From Blautia sp. OF03-15BH (lineage in GTDB: Bacteria; Bacillota; Clostridia; Lachnospirales; Lachnospiraceae): 45,712 bases of DNA. Positions 6,206 to 13,915 of the stretch are shown here, piece by piece. The DNA lies in the NCBI RefSeq assembly GCF_003463065.1, contig NZ_QSCM01000022.1:1-45712 (forward strand), written 5' to 3'. The notes below the pieces were generated by a model. It made no database searches and was not told where the DNA came from. It saw only the letters and a program-made list of their open reading frames with translations. Both the position numbers and the translations under genes were made by a program. Numbering within the stretch: the stretch's first letter is position 1; every line of letters starts with the position of its first letter.

Positions 6206-8887
6206 ATGAATTTCAGCAAATGGAACTTACCAAACTTAAAAAAGACGGATCTTTGTACCAAGGCAGGACGCAAGCTGGCTTATCTCTGCCTGAAGGTCTT
6301 CCTGATCCTGCTTCTTTCCGGTGTGGTCCTTGGTACAGCGGCAGGCTTCGGTGCTTTCCGGGGACTCATTGCCACAGCCCCGGACATTTCCAGTCTTTCC
6401 GTGGCTCCGTCAGAGTCTGCCACCTACATTTACAACAGTGACGGCTCCATCATGCAGAAGCTGTCTCTCGGCTCTTCCAACCGGACGATCGTCACTATTG
6501 ACCAGATCCCTGAGGATCTCCAGCATGCCGTGGTCGCCATTGAGGACGAGCGCTTTTATCAGCATAAAGGAATTGATATCCGCGGAATCCTAAGGGCCGG
6601 TATTCACGGTCTGGCTTCCGGCCGTTTTGATGAGGGCGCCAGCACCATTACCCAGCAGCTTCTGAAAAACAGCGTTTTTACAGGCTGGATGAAGGAATCC
6701 TCTCTCATTGACCGGTTCCGCAGAAAATTTCAGGAGCAGTATCTGGCGCTCCAGCTGGAGAAAAAAGTCAGCAAGGAACAGATCCTGGAGGATTATCTCA
6801 ACACCATCAATCTGGGAGCCGGAACCTATGGTGTTCAGGCAGCTTCCCGCCGTTACTTCGGAAAAAGTGTTTCCGAACTGAATCTTTCCGAATGTGCCGT
6901 ACTGGCCGGCATCACCCAGAATCCCACCCGTTACAATCCGATCACCCATCCGGAGGAAAATGCTGTTCGAAGACAGACGGTACTGGACTATATGTTGAAG
7001 CAGGGCTATATCACACAGGAAGCCTATGATGAAGCAGTCGCCGATGATGTCTATGCAAGGATCCAGGAGACCGATTCACAGACGGAAGAAGTTTCTATCT
7101 ATACGTATTATGTAGATGCCATGATCGACCAGATCATCCAGGATCTCATGGAGCAGAAGGGCTACACGGAACAGCAGGCCAACAAAATTCTTTTCACCAA
7201 AGGTCTGAAAATCTATTCCGTTCAGGATATGGCGATCCAAAAGATCTGTGACGAAGAATTTGCCAACCCTGCCAATTTCCCTTCCGGAACGCAGGTAGGG
7301 GTCGATTATGCCCTCAGTGTGCAGACAACCGATGGGGAAACCATTCATTACGGAAATGAAACCTTTCTCTCCTGGTACCGCCAGAATTTCGATGCTTCTT
7401 TTAACCTGATGTTCGATGATGAGGCTTCTGCCCGCTCTGCCCTTGCTTCTTTTAAAGAGAGTAAAACGGCAAACGGTGAAACGATCCTCGGTGAACGGAT
7501 TTCACTTGCTCCCCAGCCGCAGGCTTCCCTGGTCATCATGGAGCAGGAAACCGGTTATGTGAAAGCGATCGTGGGCGGACGTGGAAACAAAGAAGCCAGC
7601 CTTACGCTGAACCGTGCGACAGCAACCACCCGTCAGCCCGGTTCCACATTCAAGATCATCACCACCTATGCCCCTGCTCTGGACTATGACAACATGACCC
7701 TTTCCAGTATTTATTACAATGCTCCTTATACCTACCGGAACGGCGTCCCCGTCAACAATTGGGACAGCAACAACACCTATACCGGCTATACCACGATCCG
7801 GGATGCCATCACCCACTCCATCAATATCGTGGCCGTCAAATGCCTGACCGAGATCACCCCGGCTATCGGTTTCCAGTACGCAGAGCGCTTTGGTATCTCC
7901 ACTCTGGAAAACAGCGAAGCCCTGGATGTCAACCAGCCTCTGGCCCTGGGAGGAATCACCAACGGTGTCACAAACATGGAACTCACCGGTGCTTTTGCTG
8001 CGATCGCCAACAAGGGACAATACATCAAACCGAAATTTTACTCGCATATCGAAGGCCCTGACGGAGAGATCCTCATTGACAACCGTACCCCTGTCACGAC
8101 CAAAGTTCTGAAGGAGGGAAACGCCTGGCTCCTGACTAGTGCCATGGAAGACGTCGTGACAAAAGGAACCGGAACGCTGATCTCTCTCGGAGATATGCCC
8201 GTAGCAGGAAAAACCGGAACCACTTCCGATTATAAAGACATCTGGTTCTCCGGCTACACACCTTATTACACCTGCTCGATCTGGGGCGGCTACGACAACA
8301 ATGATGATCTTCCCTCCGTAGACGGTGACAGTTACCATACCTATCACAAAATACTCTGGAACGCTGTCATGAACCGGATCCATCAGGATCTTCCTGTAAA
8401 AGATTTTGAACAGCCGGACGACATCATTACTGCAACCGTCTGCAAAAAATCCGGCAAGCTCGCCATTGAAGGCATCTGTGACCAGGATCCGAGAGGCAGC
8501 CAGGTTTACGAGGAGTATTTCATCCGCGGCACTGAGCCCAAGAGTTCCTGTGACAAACATGTATCTCTCACCGTCTGCCAGGAAACCGGTCTTCTGGCCA
8601 GTTCTACCTGTACTCCCGTCAACCGTGTCTTCCTCAAACTGCCGGAAGATAATTTTGACACCACGGACGATACCAGCTATGCGCCACCCACCCAGACCTG
8701 CCCCGGGCACAAACCGGTTACGATCCTGGATGGCCTCAAAGACAGTCAGGACAGCAGTGGAACCACTGTAATCGATCCTGACAGTTCCGAAACACAGAAT
8801 ACGGAACGGCGGGCCGAAGAAGACGGAGACACGCCTGTCACGATCCCTGGAGACGGAGACGGCGATGTGAGCCTGGGCCTCCCCTGA
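6206..8887 (+). CDS. class A penicillin-binding protein (bifunctional transglycosylase/transpeptidase)
   Basis: 893 residues. It polymerises and cross-links peptidoglycan outside the membrane. A short cytoplasmic end and one membrane helix (about 28-52) precede a GT51 domain with IEDERFYQHKGID (E113) and GASTITQQLLKN (144-155). The transpeptidase domain has S480-TFK, S538-IN and K669-TG. A C-terminal extension holds paired cysteines (CKKSGKLAIEGIC, CQETGLLASSTC) and an acidic, Thr-rich tail ending in GDGDVSLGLP. AGGAG lies 10 nt before the ATG. It is transcribed alone and ends at a bidirectional terminator. The architecture is PBP1A/PonA-like, but the exact paralogue cannot be fixed. Confidence 0.95.
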   Translation: MNFSKWNLPNLKKTDLCTKAGRKLAYLCLKVFLILLLSGVVLGTAAGFGAFRGLIATAPDISSLSVAPSESATYIYNSDGSIMQKLSLGSSNRTIVTIDQIPEDLQHAVVAIEDERFYQHKGIDIRGILRAGIHGLASGRFDEGASTITQQLLKNSVFTGWMKESSLIDRFRRKFQEQYLALQLEKKVSKEQILEDYLNTINLGAGTYGVQAASRRYFGKSVSELNLSECAVLAGITQNPTRYNPITHPEENAVRRQTVLDYMLKQGYITQEAYDEAVADDVYARIQETDSQTEEVSIYTYYVDAMIDQIIQDLMEQKGYTEQQANKILFTKGLKIYSVQDMAIQKICDEEFANPANFPSGTQVGVDYALSVQTTDGETIHYGNETFLSWYRQNFDASFNLMFDDEASARSALASFKESKTANGETILGERISLAPQPQASLVIMEQETGYVKAIVGGRGNKEASLTLNRATATTRQPGSTFKIITTYAPALDYDNMTLSSIYYNAPYTYRNGVPVNNWDSNNTYTGYTTIRDAITHSINIVAVKCLTEITPAIGFQYAERFGISTLENSEALDVNQPLALGGITNGVTNMELTGAFAAIANKGQYIKPKFYSHIEGPDGEILIDNRTPVTTKVLKEGNAWLLTSAMEDVVTKGTGTLISLGDMPVAGKTGTTSDYKDIWFSGYTPYYTCSIWGGYDNNDDLPSVDGDSYHTYHKILWNAVMNRIHQDLPVKDFEQPDDIITATVCKKSGKLAIEGICDQDPRGSQVYEEYFIRGTEPKSSCDKHVSLTVCQETGLLASSTCTPVNRVFLKLPEDNFDTTDDTSYAPPTQTCPGHKPVTILDGLKDSQDSSGTTVIDPDSSETQNTERRAEEDGDTPVTIPGDGDGDVSLGLP

Positions 8888-8909
8888 GAAAATAATACGA
8901 ACGCCACGC

Positions 8910-8960
8910 AAAAAAAGACAGTTCCAGCAGATTTTCTTCTGTATGGAACTGTCTTTTTTT
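8910..8960. terminator. bidirectional intrinsic terminator
   Basis: AAAAAAAGACAGTTCCA (8910-8926) pairs with TGGAACTGTCTTTTTTT (8944-8960), between the convergent penicillin-binding protein and acyltransferase-like genes. Confidence 0.88.
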
Positions 8961-8984
8961 GTTTGCCGGATCCTGTGGTCTCTT

Positions 8985-10805
8985 TCACATCCTTAATTTC
9001 TTTCTGAATTCCCGTATCGTATCCTTCTTCTGGAAGATAAACAGAGCCGCCAGAACCAGAAAGCTGATGCCGCTGCAGATCACTGATGGGTAGGTGAACT
9101 TCAGCAATCCCGTCCATAAAAGGATCACGGGGACACAGCCTGCCATTCCGGCCTGGATCAGATAAAAAAGGTACTCTTCTCTCTCCAGCCGCTGGACCTT
9201 TGCGATCAGTGGGATCGAACAAAGTACTGTCAGAGCCCCGATCGGGAAAATGAAATCCACAGACCAGCCTCTCCAGCCGGTAAAAATATCCCATAGCACT
9301 GCTATACCTGTCACGAGAAGCAGCTGCCACATCTCATTTTTCAAAAGATTCCGCCGTTTCATGTACGCCACAGCCACGATCAGCCAGGTACACAGACAAC
9401 CTGCACCTGCAAACCAGAACCAGTCCAGTGCATCCGCAGTCAGGTAATTGATCATCCCGCAGAACACCGCTGCCGCAATACAAAGGAAGGAAAAAAGCTG
9501 AAAAACTTTCTTGTCCTCTTTTTTATAATGCTCCTGACAGCCCGGAAAATCATTTTTCTCTTCCGTGCAGGGAATCTCCTCTTTTTTCAGGATCTGAAGG
9601 AAATTTCGCTGAATGCTGTCGTCCGGGAGCTTGGAGGTAAAGCCCAGAACCATTTTTCCTTCATAAGAACAGGAACAGAGCTGAAGAGACCCCGTGCTGG
9701 CAAAAATACCGAAGCGCTCTATATAACTCCGGTATTCTTCCGGTAATTTCAGAATCCCGATGTTGGAATAAACAGCTGTAATGCTGCGGCTTCCCAGATT
9801 GGCCCCCGCCATCAGGAAATACCGTTTGAGTTCCAGCGGCACCATCCGTACCAGAACATGTTTTTCGATCCGTACATAACCATTCATATGCATGGCGATC
9901 TTTTCCGGCGTAAGTTCCCGTACAAACTGCTCTTTCACAGCAGCAAGCACATCCTCAAATGTTGTATCCTCCTGAAAAACAAAGCTGATCTCGATCCAGC
10001 CAAAAAAGTTGGTCATGGACTGAGATGGAAAATAGTTTCTCAGGTTCACCGGGATCATCAGACCGATCGGCCGTTTCTGCCGGTTTTTCGGAATCTCCTC
10101 ATGGATGGCACAGAGAAGGACCGCCGTCAGATAAACGGTGATGGAAACACCTCTGGCTTTTGCCTTTGCATGAAGCTCATTTACCGGAAGTTCTGCTTCC
10201 AGAATGTGCATTTCCTCATGGACTACCTTTTCCCCTTTGAGCTTCACAGCTGCCGGTTTGCGTTCCTTATCTCTTGGAACATCCGCTGAATAATACTGAG
10301 AAAAGCTGTCTTCCTCCTTGTCTCCCGGCGTGATCTCTTCCGGAGGCTCGATCCTTGGAAATTTTGCTTCCGGATGAGCCAGGATCAGATAATCCTGTAC
10401 CAGCTCTTCCAGAAAATACATTGCCCCGGTTCCATCTGTCAGCGCATGGTATACCTCAAAATTGATCCTGTTTTTATGATAGCTGACTTCAAAGAGCAGG
10501 GATTTTTTATCCGGAATGTAAAGCCTGCTGCAGGGCGGCTTTTTTTCCTTTTTTACCACTGGCTGAATATCCCTGTGTTCCAGATAAAACCAGAAAAATC
10601 CTTTTCTTAAAACCGCCTGAAAAAGCGGATACTTTTCCATCGTCTCATCCAGCGCCTGCTGCAGGAGCTCCGGATCCACCTCTTCCTTGAGTTCACAGTA
10701 GAAACGAAACACTCTCGTATCATCTTTTCCTGTGACCAGAGGAAAAGCCAGAGCCGCATTATCCAGTTTTCTCCATTTTGAATATCCTTTTTCCACGTTT
10801 CTCAC
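8985..10805 (-). CDS. acyltransferase-like protein with C-terminal membrane domain (DUF6320 type)
   Basis: 606 residues. The N-terminal part (about 1-410) resembles the condensation / alcohol O-acetyltransferase superfamily: HALTDG (H120-x3-D124) matches the catalytic HHxxxDG-like motif, and DNAALAFPLVTG near the start is typical of related membrane acyltransferases. The C-terminal part (about 428-595) contains around six hydrophobic helices, as in DUF6320 proteins. The substrate is unknown; acylation of a lipid or small alcohol at the membrane is inferred. Its start overlaps the stop of the alpha/beta hydrolase gene by 4 bp, so they are coupled and may act as acyl donor or deacylase partners. 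Confidence 0.7.
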   Translation of the reverse strand: MRNVEKGYSKWRKLDNAALAFPLVTGKDDTRVFRFYCELKEEVDPELLQQALDETMEKYPLFQAVLRKGFFWFYLEHRDIQPVVKKEKKPPCSRLYIPDKKSLLFEVSYHKNRINFEVYHALTDGTGAMYFLEELVQDYLILAHPEAKFPRIEPPEEITPGDKEEDSFSQYYSADVPRDKERKPAAVKLKGEKVVHEEMHILEAELPVNELHAKAKARGVSITVYLTAVLLCAIHEEIPKNRQKRPIGLMIPVNLRNYFPSQSMTNFFGWIEISFVFQEDTTFEDVLAAVKEQFVRELTPEKIAMHMNGYVRIEKHVLVRMVPLELKRYFLMAGANLGSRSITAVYSNIGILKLPEEYRSYIERFGIFASTGSLQLCSCSYEGKMVLGFTSKLPDDSIQRNFLQILKKEEIPCTEEKNDFPGCQEHYKKEDKKVFQLFSFLCIAAAVFCGMINYLTADALDWFWFAGAGCLCTWLIVAVAYMKRRNLLKNEMWQLLLVTGIAVLWDIFTGWRGWSVDFIFPIGALTVLCSIPLIAKVQRLEREEYLFYLIQAGMAGCVPVILLWTGLLKFTYPSVICSGISFLVLAALFIFQKKDTIREFRKKLRM

Positions 10806-11740
10806 GCTTCTTTCTGCAAAAACGCATTCATATAAGTAAAGCTTTCCCTCACATGAAGGAATTGAATCCCCAAGGCGAAAAATCCATGGAGAGCGTCCTT
10901 GATCCGGTGCATCTCCACCTGATTTCCGGCTTCTTTTAACCTCTTTCCAAATTCCTCGCCTTCATCCCGGAGCGGATCAAACTCCGCCGTCAGGATCAGG
11001 GTATCCGGAAGATCCGAAAGATCCTTTTCCAGCAACGGCGCAAAATACGGATTTTCCCGGTCTTTCGGACTGCTCTCATAAAGCTTTAAATAGTCTTCCA
11101 TCTTAACGGCTGTCAGAAGATAATCCGTTCCGTTCTCCTTTACGGAAGGATATGGCGACGCTTCCGTATAGCAATTGTTCAGAGCCGGATAGATCAGGAT
11201 CTGCCGTTCTACTGCAAACTGTCCCTTATCACGGGCCATAATGGAAACCGCCGCCGCCAGATTTCCGCCTGCGCTGTCCCCCATGACTGTGATTTTTTCC
11301 GGGACTGTTTTCAACGGAAGCTTACCGGTATAAAGGGCTTCTGCCGCCGCATAACAATCCAGAAGAGCTGTCGGAAAGCGATACTCCGGAGCCAGACGGT
11401 ATTCTACGGATACCACGATCTGTCCGGTAGACTGCGCCATCCGGGCACAGACCCGGTTATAGGTGTCCACACTCTCTGTCACCCAGCCGCCTCCATGAAA
11501 AAACAGGAGCACCGGGTATTCCTGCTGCTCCTCTATTCCTTTTTTCATCTCTTCCTCACTTGGAAAATACAGGCGGATCGGAATCTCATAGTCCCCGTTG
11601 TATACTTTTTCATCCAGTTTCTTCAAGAAGATACGGATGGCGTCCAGTTTCTTGATGTCCACCAGTCTTCTGGATGCTTCTACCTCAATGTTGCCGTACG
11701 AAAGTGCGTGTAAAATTGCATGCATGGTCTTTGAAATCAT
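10802..11740 (-). CDS. alpha/beta hydrolase, HSL/acetyl-esterase type
   Basis: 312 residues. Oxyanion-hole motif HGGGW at 82-86, nucleophile S156 in GDSAGG, catalytic Asp in FDPLRDEG and His in ALHGFF: all residues of the hormone-sensitive-lipase-like esterase family are present. It is probably a cytosolic or membrane-associated carboxylesterase on short acyl esters. GGAGG 6-7 nt upstream supports the start, and a promoter lies at 11784-11812. The downstream acyltransferase-like gene overlaps it by 4 bp, so the two form one transcription unit. Confidence 0.85.
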   Translation of the reverse strand: MISKTMHAILHALSYGNIEVEASRRLVDIKKLDAIRIFLKKLDEKVYNGDYEIPIRLYFPSEEEMKKGIEEQQEYPVLLFFHGGGWVTESVDTYNRVCARMAQSTGQIVVSVEYRLAPEYRFPTALLDCYAAAEALYTGKLPLKTVPEKITVMGDSAGGNLAAAVSIMARDKGQFAVERQILIYPALNNCYTEASPYPSVKENGTDYLLTAVKMEDYLKLYESSPKDRENPYFAPLLEKDLSDLPDTLILTAEFDPLRDEGEEFGKRLKEAGNQVEMHRIKDALHGFFALGIQFLHVRESFTYMNAFLQKEA

Positions 11741-11783
11741 GGTTTCCTCCAGGATAAACGTTCATTCCTTTTATCTGCCCTGT

Positions 11784-11812
11784 ACTATAGCATAGATAAA
11801 GATCCATTACAA
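11784..11812 (-). promoter_or_regulatory. sigma-A promoter of the hydrolase-acyltransferase operon
   Basis: Minus strand TTGTAA (11807-11812), 17-bp spacer, TATAGT (11784-11789). Confidence 0.6.
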
Positions 11813-11833
11813 GTCAGGCCTTTTCCCGGAAGT

Positions 11834-11881
11834 CAAAAAAATTCCAGGCAGATGTAAGCTCTTGCCTCCATCTGCCCGGAA
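11834..11881 (-). terminator. intrinsic terminator after the glucokinase gene
   Basis: Minus-strand stem TTCCGGGCAGATG / CATCTGCCTGGAA followed by TTTTTTT (11834-11841). It closes the hprK-glk unit. Confidence 0.7.
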
Positions 11882-11897
11882 ATATGAATGAGAATGA

Positions 11898-12833
11898 TCA
11901 GCCCAATACCAGTTTCGCTGCGCCGCAGATACCTGCGTCGTTGCCCAGCTCAGCCAGAGCAAAGGCACAGTCACGGCTGCCCTGGAATACATATTTCTTG
12001 TAGTATTTCTCCACATAGTCGAGAAGGATCTTACCAGCTTTGGAAACACCGCCGCCGATAACGAAAACCTCGGGATCTACCACGCCGGCGATCACTGCCA
12101 GAGCAGTTCCAAGATATTTGCCGAATTTTTCAGCAACTTCCATAGCCAGCTCGTCTTCTGCTTTTACTGCATCGAAAACAGCTTTTGCAGTCACTTCCTC
12201 ATTTCTTAATACAGATGCCTTGTCAGTAGCCTCCAGCATGCGGTTTGCCAGACGGACAACTCCGGTCGCACTGGCATACTGCTCCAGGCAGCCCTGGTTT
12301 CCGCAGTTGCAGGACAGCGTCTCGTCATCCTCTACATGGATATGGCCGATCTCTCCGCCTGCACCATGGGTTCCGGTAACGATCTTTCCGTTGACGATGA
12401 TTCCGCCGCCGACTCCGGTTCCAAGTGTTACCATAACAACATTGTGGTAGCCGGCTCCGCCGCCCTTCCACATCTCACCGAGAGCTGCCACATTGGCATC
12501 ATTTCCGGCTTTTACCGTCAGACCTGTGAGCTTCTCCAGTTCTTTCTCCAGCTCTACATAACCCCAGTGAAGGTTTACGGCACAGATCACGGCACCATCC
12601 TCGTTGACCGGTCCCGGAATACCAACTCCCACACCGGCAATGGTGTCGCGGGCGATCCCTTTTTCCTGAATCTTCGCATCGATGGCAGCAGCCACATCCG
12701 GAAGGATGTTCACGCCGTTATTTTCCGTTCTTGTGGGGATCTCCCACTTATCCAGGATGTCACCTTTTACACTGAAAAGACCGCATTTTACAGTAGTTCC
12801 TCCAACATCAATACCAAAACAATATTCTTTCAT
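11898..12833 (-). CDS. glk: ROK family glucokinase
   Basis: 311 residues. It phosphorylates glucose with ATP in the cytosol. Motifs seen are the N-terminal phosphate loop FGIDVGGTTVKCGLF, GVGIPGPV, GNDANVAALGE, TLGTGVGGGI, and the ROK zinc-binding CNCGNQGCLEQYAS. The C-terminal GGGVSKAG is the adenosine-site loop. The start lies 2 nt after the hprK stop, with GGAGGAAG inside the hprK end, so it is coupled to the catabolite-repression kinase. Length and motifs are those of Firmicute glucose kinases. Another hexose or N-acetylmannosamine substrate is possible but less likely. Confidence 0.92.
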   Translation of the reverse strand: MKEYCFGIDVGGTTVKCGLFSVKGDILDKWEIPTRTENNGVNILPDVAAAIDAKIQEKGIARDTIAGVGVGIPGPVNEDGAVICAVNLHWGYVELEKELEKLTGLTVKAGNDANVAALGEMWKGGGAGYHNVVMVTLGTGVGGGIIVNGKIVTGTHGAGGEIGHIHVEDDETLSCNCGNQGCLEQYASATGVVRLANRMLEATDKASVLRNEEVTAKAVFDAVKAEDELAMEVAEKFGKYLGTALAVIAGVVDPEVFVIGGGVSKAGKILLDYVEKYYKKYVFQGSRDCAFALAELGNDAGICGAAKLVLG

Positions 12834-12835
12834 CT

Positions 12836-13777
12836 TTACTCTTCCTCCGGATTTCTTTTTCTTGTAAGGGATGCCTGTACACGGTTGTACAGCTCTTTTG
12901 CCGCATTATATCCCATCTTCTTCTGACGGTGGTTGACTGCCGCACATTCTACGATGACGGCCAGGTTACGGCCCGGGCGGATGGGCAGAGAATGGCAGAC
13001 TACCTTATTTCCAAGAAATTCGGTATACTCTTCCTCAAGTCCCATACGATCATACTCTTTGTCTTTGTTCCACTCTTCCATCTTGATGACCAGATCGATG
13101 GACTGCGTATCTTTTACACTCTCAACACCGAACAGAGTCTTCACATCGATGATACCGATGCCACGGAGCTCGATGAAATGACGGGTGATGTCCGGTGCAC
13201 TTCCCACAAGAGTATCGTCGCTGACCCGTCGGATCTCTACCACATCATCACTGACAAGACGGTGTCCCCGCTTGATCAGCTCCAGAGCTGCCTCACTCTT
13301 ACCGATACCACTCTCACCCATGATCAGGACGCCCTCACCGTAAACATCCACCAGCACACCATGAATGGAAATACAGGGTGCCAGCTCCACATTCAGACGG
13401 CGGATGATCTCCGCCATAAAAGAGGTGGTCGTCTTATGTGCCGTAAAAATAGGAATGTTCCGTTCGACCGCCATACGGAGCATATCCTCGTCCGGCTTGG
13501 TCTTTGTGGTGTAGATCAAACAAGGAATCTCATAGGAAAGAAACTGCTCATAAATCTCCAGCTTTCTTTCCCTGGACAGATGCTCCAGATAGGTGTACTC
13601 TACATATCCGATGATCTGAACACGTTTGGAATCAAAATGATCAAAATATCCTGTCAGCTGCAGGGCCGGCCGGTTGATTTCCGGCAATGTGATGCGGATC
13701 TTACTGATGTCCACATCCGGCGTCACATTTTTCAGATCCAGCTGCTCAACAATCTTTGATAATGCTACACTTCCCAT
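12836..13777 (-). CDS. hprK: HPr kinase/phosphorylase
   Basis: 313 residues from MGSVALSK, with GGAGAAAAGG before the ATG; a longer frame runs into the palindromic leader and is rejected. It phosphorylates or dephosphorylates Ser46 of HPr in response to ATP, Pi and fructose-1,6-bisphosphate, controlling CcpA-dependent repression. Motifs: His139 preceding the nucleotide domain, Walker A GESGIGKS (154-161), SDDVVEI, and the signature LRGIGIIDVKTLFG (205-218). It follows uvrC with its own promoter and a structured leader, and is coupled to the downstream glucokinase. Confidence 0.95.
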   Translation of the reverse strand: MGSVALSKIVEQLDLKNVTPDVDISKIRITLPEINRPALQLTGYFDHFDSKRVQIIGYVEYTYLEHLSRERKLEIYEQFLSYEIPCLIYTTKTKPDEDMLRMAVERNIPIFTAHKTTTSFMAEIIRRLNVELAPCISIHGVLVDVYGEGVLIMGESGIGKSEAALELIKRGHRLVSDDVVEIRRVSDDTLVGSAPDITRHFIELRGIGIIDVKTLFGVESVKDTQSIDLVIKMEEWNKDKEYDRMGLEEEYTEFLGNKVVCHSLPIRPGRNLAVIVECAAVNHRQKKMGYNAAKELYNRVQASLTRKRNPEEE

Positions 13778-13821
13778 GCCTTTTCTCCTTTTCTTCAGAT
13801 CGCAGGCACGACGCTTTCCGC

Positions 13822-13880
13822 TGTCATGCCGCCTACGAAATTGCTTCGCCGCAAAGCGGCACATGCAATTCTGCATGACA
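13822..13880. repeat. nested palindrome in the hprK 5' leader
   Basis: Three nested arm pairs are visible: TGTCATGC (13822-13829) with GCATGACA (13873-13880), GAAATTGC with GCAATTC, and GCCGC with GCGGC around AAA. The predicted promoter lies just upstream, so the transcript would carry the structure about 45 nt before the hprK ribosome site. It may be a regulatory hairpin or a small inserted repeat. Confidence 0.5.
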
Positions 13881-13882
13881 TC

Positions 13883-13911
13883 AGTCTACCATAATTTGCC
13901 GGTACGTTCAA
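13883..13911 (-). promoter_or_regulatory. sigma-A promoter of hprK-glk
   Basis: Minus strand TTGAAC (13906-13911), 17-bp spacer, TAGACT (13883-13888), immediately downstream of the uvrC stop. Confidence 0.55.
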
Positions 13912-13915
13912 CGGA

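Noticed and set aside
7502..8911. 469-codon minus-strand frame opposite the penicillin-binding protein gene
   Set aside because: Shadow of the transpeptidase domain, with no start signals or recognisable domain.
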